This document shows positions 18,671 through 28,537 of a DNA stretch of 64,000 nt, in pieces. The stretch comes from a bacterium (GTDB lineage: Bacteria > Bacillota > Bacilli > Lactobacillales > Streptococcaceae). The position numbers and the translations under genes were made by a program. Position 1 is the first letter of the stretch. The number at the start of each line of letters is the position of its first letter. The stretch lies in NCBI GenBank assembly GCA_905221095.1, contig CAJNBV010000011.1, positions 4,775 through 68,774 of the forward strand. The letters are read 5' to 3'. The notes under the pieces were generated by a model. The model saw only the letters and a program-made list of their open reading frames with translations, did not search any database and was not told the DNA's origin.

Positions 18671-21600
18671 TTATTTTCCAGTAAAGTATTTAACCGCCGA
18701 CGCGAATAGGTGCTGGTCTTTATTTCCTGGGATGTTTTGGAAAAGACCGTCTTCATAACGTTCTGAGTGTCCCATCTTACCGATGATTTGGCCGTTATTG
18801 CTAGTAATTCCTTCAATGGCATGAACAGAACCATTTGGATTGTACTTAGAATCCATGCTTGGTTTTCCGTCAAAGTCAACATATTGGCTGAAAATTTGTC
18901 CATTGTCACGGAGCTCCGCAAATTCCTCAGCCGTCACGACAAACTTCCCTTCACCGTGCGAAACAGGAATAGCATGGATATCGCCCACTTGCACACCAGT
19001 CAACCATGGTGAGTTGGTATTGGCAATCCGAGTTTCCACCATCTTAGCCACGTGCTGGTTGGCATCATTGTAGAAGAGGGTTGGGCTAGTACTAGTGACT
19101 TCTTCAAAGTTCCCGTATGGTAGGAGGCCTGATTTGACCAAGGCCTGGAATCCATTACAGATACCGATAATCAAGCCACCACGAGCGATAAAGGTATCAA
19201 TGGCTGAACGTACTTTTTCATTAAGAAGGATATTGACAATAAACTTAGCTGATCCATCCGGCTCATCCGCAGCTGAGAAACCACCTGCAAAGAAGAGGAT
19301 ATTAGCCTTGCTAATATTGTCAACCATGGTTTCAACCGACTTGACAATGGCTTCTTCATCCAAGGTCACAAATGGCACCAAGTTGACCTCTGCACCTTCT
19401 TTTTCGAAGGCTTTTGCTGAATCATATTCTGAGTTGGTTCCTGGGAAGACTGGGATGTAAACCACAGGTTTTTCAATGGTTTCTTTGGATTTGATGACTG
19501 CCTTAGAAGCGACAGCTGGAACTTCTTCCAGTTCTTTGGCTTGCGCAAATTCTGTTGGATAAACTTCTTCCAGTTTTCCTTGGAAGGTACTGTCAAGTTT
19601 GTGTCCATCTAGCTTCACACTGTTGACAAGGAGTATAAAGTCTGCGCTTGTTTGTCCAATCTTCTCCACTCCATCGATTTCTTCAGGAGATGTAAAGACA
19701 AATCCGCCCAATTGTGCTGTCAAAGCTGTCTCAAGTTCAGGCAAGGTTACCTCTGCACCGATATGGTTCCCAAAGGTAGCAAGGGCCAAGCTTTCAAGCA
19801 CACCACCATATTTGACAGCTGATGCAGATGTTACTTTGTAATCCTTTTGAATAGCCTCAAGTTGAGCAAAGTTTTTCTTAATCAAGTCAAAATCAATCTC
19901 TGCAGAGAGGGCTTTACCTGGAATGTAGTAGATATTTTCGCCAGCAGTCTTGAACTCTGGAGAAAGCACCTTACGGCTATCTGCCGTCGTCACCCCAAAA
20001 GCGACCAAGGTTGGTGGTACGGTCAATTCTTCAAAGGTACCAGACATGGAGTCCTTACCACCAATAGATGGCAAACCAAGTTGGATTTGTGCTTCAATAG
20101 ATCCAAGAAGAGCTGCTACTGGCTGACCAAAACGCTCTGCCTGTTTATCCATCCGCTCGAAATACTCTTGGTAAGAGAAACGAGCCTTAGACCAGTTTGC
20201 GCCAGCAGCAACCAAACGAGCAGTTGCCTCGATCACCGCATAGGCAGCACCGTGGTATGGAGACCATTCAGCTACATATGGGTTGAATCCTTGAGCCATG
20301 ACTGACGCAGTATGAGTCACACCATGCTGAACTGGCAATTTTTGTACAGAAGCCTCAGTCGGTGTGAGTTGGTAGCGACCACCAAGCGGGTGATTGACTG
20401 TTGAACGACCGACCGAACAGTCAAAGATGGTTTGCAATCCTTTTTGACTCGCATGGTTGAGGTCAGACAGAACCGCAAGGGTATCTGCTTCAAGTGTGTC
20501 AGCGCTTGTTGTACGTTCTTCTGGGAGTTTGACATCCTTATCGACAACCTTGGCATCGACGACCACGCGCACACCATTTGTATCAAGGAAACGACGTTCC
20601 AAGTCGACGATGGTTTCACCATTCCAGTGCATGACTAGATTTGGTTTTTCAGTCACTATCGCCACTACAACAGCATCAATATTTTCTTTGTTACATTCGG
20701 CAACGAAGGCATCCACATCTTCAGGACGAACCACGACTGCCATCCGTTCTTGTGATTCAGAGATAGCAATTTCTGTACCATTCAAACCTTGGTATTTAAG
20801 AGGCACTTTATTAAGGTCGATTTCAAGACCATCTGCCAATTCACCAATAGCCACACAGACACCACCAGCGCCAAAGTCATTTGATTTCTTGATAAGACGT
20901 GTCACGTCCCCATTACGGAAAAGACGTTGAATCTTACGTTCTTCGATAGCATTCCCTTTTTGGACCTCAGCTCCAGCAGTCTCTACAGACTCAACCGTTT
21001 GAACCTTAGAAGACCCTGTCGCACCACCGACACCATCACGACCAGTCTTCCCACCGAGTAGAATAATCACATCGCCCGCCTCAGGTTTTTCACGAACGAC
21101 ATTACCCTTGGGAGCCGCACCAACAACTGCACCAAGCTCCATACGTTTAGCTACAAAGCCTGGGTGGAAGTATTCACGGACATAAGTCGTCGCCAGACCA
21201 ATCTGGTTCCCATACGAAGAATAACCATGAGCCGCTGTTTTCGAAATGACTTGTTGTGGCAATTTCCCAGCGCGAGTTTCCGAAATCGGTGCTGTAATAT
21301 CACCAGCACCCGAGATACGCATGGCTTGGTAAACATATGAACGACCTGACAACGGGTCACGAATGGCTCCACCGATACAGGTAGCCGCGCCACCAAATGG
21401 CTCAATCTCCGTTGGGTGATTGTGGGTTTCGTTCTTGAACATGAGGAGCCAAGGTTCTTTCACACCATTGACATCCACTTCAATTTCAACCGAGCAGGCA
21501 TTGATTTCATCAGATACTTCCATGTCGTCCAAACGACCATTGGCACGCTCATAACGACCGAAAATAGTCGCCATATCCATCAAGGTTTGCGGTTTTTCAG

Positions 21601-22396
21601 AACGGCCCAACTCCTCACGCATGGCAATATACTTGTCATAAGTCGCCTGCAATTGTTTTTGGAATTTCGATGCTGAGAAATCAATCTGTTTCAACTCTGT
21701 TTCAAAAGTCGTATGACGGCAGTGGTCAGACCAGTAAGTGTCCAAAACCTTGAGTTCTGTTTCCGTCGGCACACGCCCAATTGATTTGAAATAGTCTTGG
21801 ATAAAGAGTAAATCATCCACTTCCATTGCCATCCCTTGCTCGGCCTTGTAGCGAGCAAAGTCTTCTGCTGTATAGCTTTCAAAGAAAGTCAATTTAGGAA
21901 TGGTCTTGTCTGACTCAGAAAATTCCTGCTTGGCAATCCCTGTCGTGATGTCCTTGAAACGAGAATCAACTGGGTTGAGCAAGTAGTTCTTGACCGCTTC
22001 CAACTCAGTCGCATCAATATCTTTATTCACCAAGTAAAGTTGGGCTGTATTGACTGTCACATCACTCGAACTTCCTAGTAAAAGCAAGGCTTCCTGTGAA
22101 GAAGCCGCACGCTGGTCAAACTGCCCTGGCAGGCTTTCAATAGCAAAGAAAGCATAGTTAGCAAGATCCGCCTGCACAGCCGCTTCGTCCAAGACGTGGT
22201 CTGTCACCTGCTCAGAGAAGATGTGTTTCTCTGCAGACGCAAACAGGTCCTTAGCCAAATCAAACACATCATAAACTTGCACAATGCGAATACTTTTCAA
22301 GGTTGACAGTCCCAAGTTGTGCTGGAGCTCTCTAACCAAACTCTCTGACTTGACCTGAAAATCAGCCTTTTTTTCAACAAAAATACGTTTATCCAT
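18671..22396 (-). CDS. purL: Phosphoribosylformylglycinamidine synthase
   Basis: 1241-residue single-chain FGAM synthase. The central ATP-binding synthetase halves include NETHNHPTEIEPFGGAATC. The C-terminal glutamine amidotransferase shows the nucleophile in GICNGFQALVKSG and the His of PVSHGEGKF. The frame opens one codon earlier at TTG, but ATG at 22396 gives the usual length and better spacing. It follows purC by 56 bp. Confidence 0.96.
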   Translation of the reverse strand: MDKRIFVEKKADFQVKSESLVRELQHNLGLSTLKSIRIVQVYDVFDLAKDLFASAEKHIFSEQVTDHVLDEAAVQADLANYAFFAIESLPGQFDQRAASSQEALLLLGSSSDVTVNTAQLYLVNKDIDATELEAVKNYLLNPVDSRFKDITTGIAKQEFSESDKTIPKLTFFESYTAEDFARYKAEQGMAMEVDDLLFIQDYFKSIGRVPTETELKVLDTYWSDHCRHTTFETELKQIDFSASKFQKQLQATYDKYIAMREELGRSEKPQTLMDMATIFGRYERANGRLDDMEVSDEINACSVEIEVDVNGVKEPWLLMFKNETHNHPTEIEPFGGAATCIGGAIRDPLSGRSYVYQAMRISGAGDITAPISETRAGKLPQQVISKTAAHGYSSYGNQIGLATTYVREYFHPGFVAKRMELGAVVGAAPKGNVVREKPEAGDVIILLGGKTGRDGVGGATGSSKVQTVESVETAGAEVQKGNAIEERKIQRLFRNGDVTRLIKKSNDFGAGGVCVAIGELADGLEIDLNKVPLKYQGLNGTEIAISESQERMAVVVRPEDVDAFVAECNKENIDAVVVAIVTEKPNLVMHWNGETIVDLERRFLDTNGVRVVVDAKVVDKDVKLPEERTTSADTLEADTLAVLSDLNHASQKGLQTIFDCSVGRSTVNHPLGGRYQLTPTEASVQKLPVQHGVTHTASVMAQGFNPYVAEWSPYHGAAYAVIEATARLVAAGANWSKARFSYQEYFERMDKQAERFGQPVAALLGSIEAQIQLGLPSIGGKDSMSGTFEELTVPPTLVAFGVTTADSRKVLSPEFKTAGENIYYIPGKALSAEIDFDLIKKNFAQLEAIQKDYKVTSASAVKYGGVLESLALATFGNHIGAEVTLPELETALTAQLGGFVFTSPEEIDGVEKIGQTSADFILLVNSVKLDGHKLDSTFQGKLEEVYPTEFAQAKELEEVPAVASKAVIKSKETIEKPVVYIPVFPGTNSEYDSAKAFEKEGAEVNLVPFVTLDEEAIVKSVETMVDNISKANILFFAGGFSAADEPDGSAKFIVNILLNEKVRSAIDTFIARGGLIIGICNGFQALVKSGLLPYGNFEEVTSTSPTLFYNDANQHVAKMVETRIANTNSPWLTGVQVGDIHAIPVSHGEGKFVVTAEEFAELRDNGQIFSQYVDFDGKPSMDSKYNPNGSVHAIEGITSNNGQIIGKMGHSERYEDGLFQNIPGNKDQHLFASAVKYFTGK

Positions 22397-22452
22397 CAAT
22401 TCTTATTCCTTTATTTCAGCTCTTGCAATGTTCTCAAACGACCTTGAGGTTG

Positions 22453-23160
22453 TTATTTCAATTCCTGCAACTTTTCCCAGACAATCTCATAAACATCTGT
22501 TAGTTCACCTAGTCCTCTACGAAAAACATCCTTATCCATGTGGTTGCCATCCGCATCCCACAAGCGGCAGTTATCTGGTGAAAATTCGTCTGCCAAGATA
22601 ATCTTGCCATCCTTGTCAAAACCGAACTCTAGCTTAAAGTCAATCAATTTAAGCCCAATCTCAGCAAACCAGCCTTTCAAAAGTTCATTGATACGACGCG
22701 TTTCTTCTTTCAAGTAGGAAATCTGCTGGTCATCCGCAATCTGTAGGAATTTCACATGTTCGTCATTGATAAAGGGATCATCCAAATCATCATTTTTATA
22801 GTAAAATTCGACAATCGGAGTCTCAAATGCGACACCTTCGTCTACACCAAAACGTTTTGAAAAGGAACCAGCCGTGTAGTTGCGAAGCACAACCTCGAGA
22901 GGAATAATTTCAACCTTTTTATTGAGTTGTTCTGTATCTGAAAGTTTCTCCACAAAGTGAGTCGCCACACCAGCCGCATTTAACTTCTCAAAAATAAAAG
23001 ATGAAATCTGATTATTCAAAACTCCCTTACCTGCAATCTGCTCCTTCTTGACACCATTGAAAGCAGTCGCCTGGTCCTTGTAAGTTGAAATAATAAGATT
23101 TTCATCCTCAGTTGTATAGATATCTTTAGCTTTTCCCGAATAGATCAATTGTTTTGACAT
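22453..23160 (-). CDS. purC: SAICAR synthetase
   Basis: 235-residue enzyme joining aspartate to CAIR. The N terminus [15 protein letters not shown] is typical, and the active-site region [11 protein letters not shown] and [14 protein letters not shown] follow about 170-205. It is first of the pur cluster and has its own promoter. The upstream extension of the frame has no ribosome site, so ATG 23160 is preferred. Confidence 0.95.
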   Translation of the reverse strand: MSKQLIYSGKAKDIYTTEDENLIISTYKDQATAFNGVKKEQIAGKGVLNNQISSFIFEKLNAAGVATHFVEKLSDTEQLNKKVEIIPLEVVLRNYTAGSFSKRFGVDEGVAFETPIVEFYYKNDDLDDPFINDEHVKFLQIADDQQISYLKEETRRINELLKGWFAEIGLKLIDFKLEFGFDKDGKIILADEFSPDNCRLWDADGNHMDKDVFRRGLGELTDVYEIVWEKLQELK

Positions 23161-23192
23161 TTTAAAGTTCGCCTTTCGTATTACTTGAGCAC

Positions 23193-23240
23193 ATTCTACC
23201 ATAAAAAACCTAAAATTACAAGAATTTAACCGAATAAATA
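23193..23240 (-). promoter_or_regulatory. purC promoter and PurR-box-like site
   Basis: On the minus strand the -35 TTGTAA (23216-23221) and -10 TAGAAT (23193-23198, preceded by TG) are 17 bp apart. Immediately upstream, 23225-23240 reads ATTTATTCGGTTAAAT, near the reverse complement of the streptococcal PurBox. Regulation by PurR is inferred. Confidence 0.65.
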
Positions 23241-23265
23241 ACGTGACAATCTCAAAAATCGTAAA

Positions 23266-23303
23266 GAAAAAACTGCAAGAAGTATCTTTCTCACAGTTTT
23301 AAA
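23266..23303 (-). terminator. Terminator after comAB
   Basis: AAAACTG pairs with CAGTTTT around an imperfect stem, followed by TTTTTTC on the minus strand. Confidence 0.6.
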
Positions 23304-23311
23304 ATCATTTA

Positions 23312-23416
23312 ATACTCTTCGAAAATCAAATTCAAACCGCGTCAACGTCGCCTTGCCGTACTCAAGTACAGCCTGCGGCTAGTTTTCTAGTTTGCTCTTT
23401 GATTTTCATTGAGTAT
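23312..23416. repeat. BOX element, boxA-boxC form
   Basis: Short BOX with both conserved termini and the CTCAAGTACAG link in place of boxB. It lies just past the comB stop. Confidence 0.9.
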
Positions 23417-23435
23417 AACTCTAAAAACACGAACA

Positions 23436-24785
23436 TTACTCTTTATTCAAAAACTGATCCAAATAATAACGTAAATAACTTTTCTTGCCTGTAATCATCT
23501 GCAGGCGACCTTCCACCCCATACCGAAGTTTTTCAGCCTGCTCAGAAGTTAGATTAGTCTCCGCCTCGATTTTAAAGAAATTCCCTTTCTCAGTCTTAGT
23601 AGCTGTCGCATCAATACTTGTAATAGTAGAATCTAGGAAAATTTGATTCTTGGCATCATGAGTCGTAGTATAACGAACAGAGTCCCCAATCTTGACTCTT
23701 GCTACATCTTTTGAACTAAGATAGGCTGTAAGTTTGGCTTTCCCTTCTTTTTCCAAGGACGGATAGAGTTGGGCTAGTAGGGTACCTTCTGCTACCATGC
23801 TAGAATCACTAGTCTCAGGATTAAGATGAAGCACCCCATCCTCACTGGCCGTAATTTTCCCCTTGTCTAAAAGATTTCCTTGAACCTTCTTACCTGACTC
23901 CACCTCCAAGATTTTCTGGTCTAGAAGGGTCAATTCCTGACCAACCTTTGCCAAATGTTGTGATTTGAGGGATTCCAATTGACTGCTTAAACCAGACGCA
24001 TAGGCTTGCTGGGTACCTGAACCTGCATACTGAACACGGTAAGTAGCAAGACTGGATTCTAACTGAGAAAGTTGCGCTTCAACCTGCGCAACAGCCTGAG
24101 CCTTAGCTTGCGGATTTTCCTCTCCCTGAGACTTGTAGGACTGATAGAGAGAATAAGCTAGATTCTGACTGGCCAAGGAAGCACCTGTTTCAATAGCTGA
24201 CTTAGCTGTCTGGTAATCGCGAATTTTAGCCTCTGTTTGACTGATGAGGTTGCCGATTTCGGCTTGGGTTTGACTAGCTGCTGCATTCTGGGACGCGATG
24301 GTCTCGTTTTGTTGCGATGTACTAGCCCTAAGACTGCCTGCTTGGCTGATGTAGTCGCGAAAGGTGGCTTCGTAGCCAAACTTATCCTCCTCTGGAAAGT
24401 GATCCGTTCCTTCTTGCAGGCTCTTTTGCAAATACTCCAATTGCTTTTTTTGATCCTTTAACATGTCCAACTGACTGGCATAAGACTCCACTTGAACACC
24501 TTCTGCCCCTTCCTGATATTGAAGCAGAAGCTCCCCCTTCTTAACCAGCTTATTTTCTTCCAAATGATTGACAAGAATGCGATTGTTGCTAGTTGACTGG
24601 ATATTGGCAAGGATACGACTAGGATCAACAGTAGCTCTAGTGGACAAACTTATCTCCTTCTCTGCCAAAGTTGCAAAGCCAAGCAAAAATACGAGCAGAA
24701 GGGACATGGGTACAATCACCCGACTGGAAAAATTATGGTATCGACGATTATAAAACTCCGCACTTTCTAAAAATTCTGGTTTCAT
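23436..24785 (-). CDS. comB: Competence peptide export accessory protein ComB
   Basis: 449-residue HlyD-type membrane fusion protein. One transmembrane helix (about 22-41) is followed by a lipoyl-like segment, a long coiled-coil region rich in Gln/Ala/Ser (about 100-310) and a C-terminal beta-barrel. It works with ComA to export and mature the competence-stimulating peptide and related double-glycine peptides. It starts 12 bp after comA. The downstream BOX and terminator end the unit. Confidence 0.93.
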   Translation of the reverse strand: MKPEFLESAEFYNRRYHNFSSRVIVPMSLLLVFLLGFATLAEKEISLSTRATVDPSRILANIQSTSNNRILVNHLEENKLVKKGELLLQYQEGAEGVQVESYASQLDMLKDQKKQLEYLQKSLQEGTDHFPEEDKFGYEATFRDYISQAGSLRASTSQQNETIASQNAAASQTQAEIGNLISQTEAKIRDYQTAKSAIETGASLASQNLAYSLYQSYKSQGEENPQAKAQAVAQVEAQLSQLESSLATYRVQYAGSGTQQAYASGLSSQLESLKSQHLAKVGQELTLLDQKILEVESGKKVQGNLLDKGKITASEDGVLHLNPETSDSSMVAEGTLLAQLYPSLEKEGKAKLTAYLSSKDVARVKIGDSVRYTTTHDAKNQIFLDSTITSIDATATKTEKGNFFKIEAETNLTSEQAEKLRYGVEGRLQMITGKKSYLRYYLDQFLNKE

Positions 24786-24797
24786 CCTCTCCTCTTT

Positions 24798-26951
24798 CTA
24801 GCTATTCACCAAATGGGCATAAAAGCCACCCTGTGCAAGCAAAGCAGCATGCTTTCCTTCTTCGACAATCTTGCCCTGATCTAAGACAACAACCTTCTCT
24901 GTCCGCTCAGCAATGGTCAAGCGGTGGGCGATGAAAATCAAGGTCTTATCTAAAGCCATGAGATTATCGACAATTCGCTTCTCTGTCAAAATATCCAAAC
25001 TGCTGGTCGCCTCATCCAAAATCAAGACAGGCGCATCTGTCAAGAGAGCACGCGCCAGAGCGATTCTCTGACGTTGGCCACCTGAAATCCCTGCCCCATC
25101 CGAAGTCAATTCTGTCTGGTAATTCAGGGGCATACGCTCGATATCCTCCCGAATCTCTGCCAACTCAACCGCTCGTAAGATATCCTCCTGAGTCGTCCCC
25201 TCCTTGGCTCCCAAAAGAAGATTCTCCAAAATCGTCCCATTAAAGACATAGGGCTGTTGAGGCAGATAGTTGATATACTGGCGCAGGGCTTTTTTATCAA
25301 TCTGATTGAGATTGACACCACCCAGACTAATCTCCCCTTGACTTGGGTCGTAAAAATTAACCATCATCTTAGCCAAAGTCGTCTTACCTGACCCTGAAAT
25401 CCCCACAAAAGCCACCTTAGACCCTTGAGGAATGGTCAAATTGATATCTGACAAGACATCTCGACCATAGCCATACTTGTAGGAAACCTGCTTGAAGGTC
25501 ATATCTCCCTTCATCAAGCTCAGATCCTCAACTGTTTTCTTCTCCTCAAACTCAGAAGCTACCAGATAAACCTCATTTAAACGGTTATTGGCAACCTGAG
25601 CTGTCTGAAGCTTGGTTTGCAGATTGATGATATTTTCCAAAGGATTTGTAAAGTAAACCAGCAAAGTATTATAGGTAATCAACTGCCCCAAACTCATCTT
25701 GCCATCCATGACCAGAACAGCCCCCATCCAGAGAATACCGACATTGAGCAAGAGATGGGCAACCTTTTTCAGAGCCTTTTGCTGACTCTCTGCCCGACTA
25801 TAGGTAAAGGATTTTTTCAGATAATCCACAAATTCCTTGTCAATCTTTTGGTAACGCTGACTTTCACTTGTCAAAGACTTGATTGTCTCAATACCATTAA
25901 TGTCCTCGATGATAGAAGAAGACAGAACCGCATTGGCTTCCATGGTATCCCGATTCATCTTTTCAAACGGCTTCATAAAGGCAAAGATAATCACTGTATA
26001 GATAGGAAGTGCTAATAAAGTCATGAAAAAGAGATTGGTATTTTGTGAAAATAAAACAAGAGAAATAATAACAACCGTTGACACATCTAAGAAAATCGAA
26101 AGAATGGTCGAAGCCAGCGCATCAATGATACTGTTAGCATCCGTAAAACGAGACACGATTTCCCCTGTTCTGCGTGTCGCAAAGAAAGACATAGGCAGGT
26201 GAAAAACATGCTTGATGTAGGATAAAATCACATCAATCGACAAGCGTTGCCCCAAAACAAGTAAGAGATACTCCTGAGCGTAAGACAAGATCTGCTGAAG
26301 AATATAAACAATCACCAGCCCAATAGAAATAATCCCCAGCGTCGAACGCATCTGATCTGGCACATAGGTATCAATGATAGACTGCAGATAATAAGAACCC
26401 ACAATGTTAATCAAGGTGACCAAGAGTGTGGCCAAAACGATATTGGCAATCAAGCCACGCTGTTTCACTAATATAGGGATAAAAGAGAGCAGACCATTCT
26501 TTTGATCCTTATGAGGCTTGTAGTCTGGACTAGGCGCCATAAACAGAGTCACTCCTGTCCATTCTTCCGCAAAACGCTCACGTGGCAGTTTGGTCAATTT
26601 CACTCCAGGATCTGGATCAGCAATATGAATGCTGTCCTTATCCTGCCCAGTCACCACATAGTAGTGGAGCAATTTTCCTTCCTTAAGCACATGGGCAACA
26701 AAAGGAAAAGTCAAATCCGGCAAGTCAAAGAGCGTCATATCCGCCTTAATTGCTCGCGTCTCAAAACCAATCTCCTCTGCCACCTTGACCAAGCCCAAAG
26801 CCGTCGTCCCATCCATAGTCGTCTTAGCCAATTCGCGCAAGTGAGCCAAAGAATAGTAACTACCATAGTAGCCAAAAACCATGGCTAATGAAGCTACACC
26901 GCAGTCCATCTGATCCACCTGCGGACGATAGTGACGTTTCCCAAATTTCAT
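24798..26951 (-). CDS. comA: Competence peptide ABC transporter/peptidase ComA
   Basis: 717-residue PCAT exporter. The N-terminal C39 peptidase domain has Cys17 (QMDCGVASLAMV), the His of LLHYYVV (about 96) and Asp of IADPDPG. A six-helix transmembrane core follows, and the C-terminal ATPase has GISGSGKTT, SGGQRQRIALARA and ILDEATSSLD. It cleaves leaders after GG and exports the peptide. The start MKFGKRHYRPQ is preceded by GGAG; the longer frame adds nine residues without support. The bacteriocin-like peptides at 28-29 kb carry matching GG leaders. Confidence 0.95.
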   Translation of the reverse strand: MKFGKRHYRPQVDQMDCGVASLAMVFGYYGSYYSLAHLRELAKTTMDGTTALGLVKVAEEIGFETRAIKADMTLFDLPDLTFPFVAHVLKEGKLLHYYVVTGQDKDSIHIADPDPGVKLTKLPRERFAEEWTGVTLFMAPSPDYKPHKDQKNGLLSFIPILVKQRGLIANIVLATLLVTLINIVGSYYLQSIIDTYVPDQMRSTLGIISIGLVIVYILQQILSYAQEYLLLVLGQRLSIDVILSYIKHVFHLPMSFFATRRTGEIVSRFTDANSIIDALASTILSIFLDVSTVVIISLVLFSQNTNLFFMTLLALPIYTVIIFAFMKPFEKMNRDTMEANAVLSSSIIEDINGIETIKSLTSESQRYQKIDKEFVDYLKKSFTYSRAESQQKALKKVAHLLLNVGILWMGAVLVMDGKMSLGQLITYNTLLVYFTNPLENIINLQTKLQTAQVANNRLNEVYLVASEFEEKKTVEDLSLMKGDMTFKQVSYKYGYGRDVLSDINLTIPQGSKVAFVGISGSGKTTLAKMMVNFYDPSQGEISLGGVNLNQIDKKALRQYINYLPQQPYVFNGTILENLLLGAKEGTTQEDILRAVELAEIREDIERMPLNYQTELTSDGAGISGGQRQRIALARALLTDAPVLILDEATSSLDILTEKRIVDNLMALDKTLIFIAHRLTIAERTEKVVVLDQGKIVEEGKHAALLAQGGFYAHLVNS

Positions 26952-26970
26952 ATTCATCTCCTTTTTCCTA

Positions 26971-27121
26971 ATACTCAATGAAAATCAAAGAGCAAACTAG
27001 GAAACTAGTCGCAGGTTGCTCAAAGCACGGCTTTGAGGTTGTAGATAGAACTGACGAAGTCAGTAACATCTACACGGCAAGGCGACGTTGACGTGGTTTG
27101 AATTTGATTTTCGAATAGTAT
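26971..27121. repeat. BOX element, boxA-B-C form
   Basis: Full-length BOX lying between the comA start and its ComE-type promoter, so it forms part of the comAB leader. Both termini and the boxB GACGAAGTC hairpin are present. Confidence 0.9.
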
Positions 27122-27179
27122 AAACTCATCTGATAACAACTATCTTACCCCAATCCCCAAACAAAAACTGGACTTCTTC

Positions 27180-27209
27180 CCCAAATGCGCCTATCTACCT
27201 CCCAACTGC
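27180..27209 (-). promoter_or_regulatory. ComE-type direct repeat before comAB
   Basis: The minus strand reads GCAGTTGGG, 12 bp, GCATTTGGG: two imperfect 9-bp direct repeats with the 12-bp spacing of the pneumococcal ComE box. TAAGATA at 27141-27147 is a candidate -10. This supports early-competence control of comAB. Confidence 0.65.
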
Positions 27210-27220
27210 ACTTTTTGGAT

Positions 27221-27251
27221 AAAAAAATAGGCAGAACAAACGTCCTACCTA
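27221..27251 (-). terminator. Terminator, copy 1 of a duplicated segment
   Basis: AGGTAGGAC pairs imperfectly with GTTCTGCCT around a short loop, followed by TTTTTTT on the minus strand. A near-identical copy occurs at 27553-27582. Confidence 0.65.
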
Positions 27252-27261
27252 AAATATATAT

Positions 27262-27450
27262 TTATTTCTTTTTCTTCCTAATTCTTTTGTCAATCATATA
27301 TAAAACGATAATCGAAAACAGCGGCGGAACAATATAACTCTTTTCACTCATTGTCAGCTGAAATCCCAGAGTTGCTAGTATCTTAAAGATGAAAATATTC
27401 ATCAAAAATAGAAAAACAAATACTAAAAAATATTTTAAAACCTTCTTCAT
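27262..27450 (-). CDS. Small immunity-like membrane protein
   Basis: 62 residues with two hydrophobic helices (about 6-29 and 42-53) and a very basic tail (DKRIRKKKK). Size, topology and position next to bacteriocin-like genes suggest an immunity protein, but there is no family signature I can name. It lies between two copies of a terminator-containing repeat and so may be a separate transcription unit. TATGATAAAAT about 50 bp upstream could be its -10. Confidence 0.55.
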   Translation of the reverse strand: MKKVLKYFLVFVFLFLMNIFIFKILATLGFQLTMSEKSYIVPPLFSIIVLYMIDKRIRKKKK

Positions 27451-27552
27451 TCCTTTTCTTCAACTCTCCTAATTTCTATACCTATTTTATCATATTTTAT
27501 CAAAAAATACATGTAAAACTCCAAATAAACACCTCAACTGCACTTTTTTGGC

Positions 27553-27582
27553 AAAAAATAGGCAGAACAAACGTCCTACCTA
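27553..27582 (-). terminator. Terminator, copy 2, end of bacteriocin operon
   Basis: Same stem and T-run as the copy at 27221-27251. The match extends left as a direct repeat (27531-27582 against 27199-27251), including the CAACTGC half of the ComE-type site. Confidence 0.65.
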
Positions 27583-27614
27583 CTAAAAATATGATATGAA
27601 AGGAAATTGATTTT

Positions 27615-27779
27615 TTACTGACACCCTAGGCAAGCTTGGAACAAATAAATCATTGATAGTAACATTTGTGACATCCTATTTATTACTTCAATTACTAATG
27701 TCCCTGCTATTTCTAAGCCACCTCTGGTATGATCTATTCACAGTCAGAATAGATAACACCGTTCTAAATTACGATTCAT
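27615..27779 (-). pseudogene. Degenerate double-glycine peptide gene
   Basis: After a good ribosome site (AAAGGAGTAACT ATG) the frame reads 11 codons, then two stops within three codons, then in the same frame TRGG and a 33-residue hydrophobic segment (LEIAGTLVIEVI onward) to a stop. The GG placed before a hydrophobic stretch looks like a decayed bacteriocin gene. The leader is too altered to be certain. Confidence 0.4.
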
Positions 27780-27847
27780 AGTTACTCCTTTTTTTGATTC
27801 ATTACTATAAGACACCTATTCCCTATAGAGCGTCCATTGCTTCAAAT

Positions 27848-28063
27848 TTATCGATTCTTTTTTTCTTTACTTCTGTATAAAAGAATGAAGACCATCATAA
27901 ATAATGCAGTCGTGAGTATATTAAGATTATCAAACCAAGTAGGTAAAGATACTTTATTTATGTCAGCTACTAATCTAATGATTATATAAGACATTAAACT
28001 AAGTAATACCATGATTTCAGGCAAAACTTTCAATACTGATTTAACGAATTTTTTTAAAAACAT
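27848..28063 (-). CDS. Immunity-like membrane protein
   Basis: 71 residues with two transmembrane helices (about 13-32 and 46-63) and a basic tail (RSKEKKNR). AGAGAGG precedes the ATG. It follows peptide genes on the same strand in a tight run. Immunity or accessory function in a bacteriocin locus is inferred from size, topology and context. Confidence 0.55.
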   Translation of the reverse strand: MFLKKFVKSVLKVLPEIMVLLSLMSYIIIRLVADINKVSLPTWFDNLNILTTALFMMVFILLYRSKEKKNR

Positions 28064-28090
28064 AGAAATACCTCTCTGACAAAAATCAGA

Positions 28091-28222
28091 TTATGGTCTA
28101 TTCGCATAATACCCTAAAGCTGCTCCACCAGCAGGAAGTAATAATCCTTCGATAACAATCAATAAACCTACTTCAACTTATTTACTTTGCTCTACGATTT
28201 CAAATTGATTCAAATTTTGCAT
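28091..28222 (-). pseudogene. Bacteriocin-like gene interrupted by a stop
   Basis: MQNLNQFEIVEQSK is a recognisable double-glycine-type leader start. TAA at codon 15 then interrupts a frame that continues for 28 codons (VEVGLLIVIEGLLLPAGG and on) to the next stop. A single T-to-A change from TTA would explain the stop. Preceded by GAGGGG. Likely inactive. Confidence 0.5.
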
Positions 28223-28235
28223 GTTATACCCCTCT

Positions 28236-28334
28236 TTAAATAATACTAGCTAAGCCAATAGTGAGTCCCACTAATAAACCTACCATCCCTGAAGCTGATA
28301 TAATAATAGCCGCAAATTCGTTTGAAAAATTCAT
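28236..28334 (-). CDS. Small hydrophobic peptide
   Basis: 32 codons beginning MNFSNEFAAIIISASG and continuing as one glycine-rich hydrophobic helix. No double-glycine leader is visible. It begins 24 bp after the preceding bacteriocin-like gene, with only a weak ribosome site (GAAGAAATC). It could be a leaderless peptide, an immunity peptide or chance. Confidence 0.35.
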   Translation of the reverse strand: MNFSNEFAAIIISASGMVGLLVGLTIGLASII

Positions 28335-28357
28335 TGATTTCTTCACAGTGTTTTATC

Positions 28358-28537
28358 TTATCTGAAGTAACCCCATGCAGCTAGCCCTACAGCAGATAAA
28401 CCACCGACAACATACCCTGCAACCTTGATTCCTACTGGAACTGCTACTACCGCTGCAGGAAGTACTCCTCCATCAACTGTTGCTAGTTCTTTTTCTGTCA
28501 TTGCTGTAAACTGATGATCATTTACTAAAATATTCAT
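28358..28537 (-). CDS. Double-glycine bacteriocin-like peptide
   Basis: 59 residues. The leader MNILVNDHQFTAMTEKELATVDGG has the acidic and hydrophobic spacing of C39 substrates and ends in GG (24). The predicted mature part is 35 residues, rich in Ala/Gly/Val, ending WGYFR, as in class II bacteriocins. The start overlaps the stop of the upstream small membrane protein by 4 bp (ATGA). ComA is the nearest candidate exporter. Confidence 0.7.
   Translation of the reverse strand: MNILVNDHQFTAMTEKELATVDGGVLPAAVVAVPVGIKVAGYVVGGLSAVGLAAWGYFR

Noticed and set aside
22397..22399. TTG as the purL start
   Set aside because: The next codon is ATG and gives the usual 1241-residue enzyme; the TTG adds nothing.
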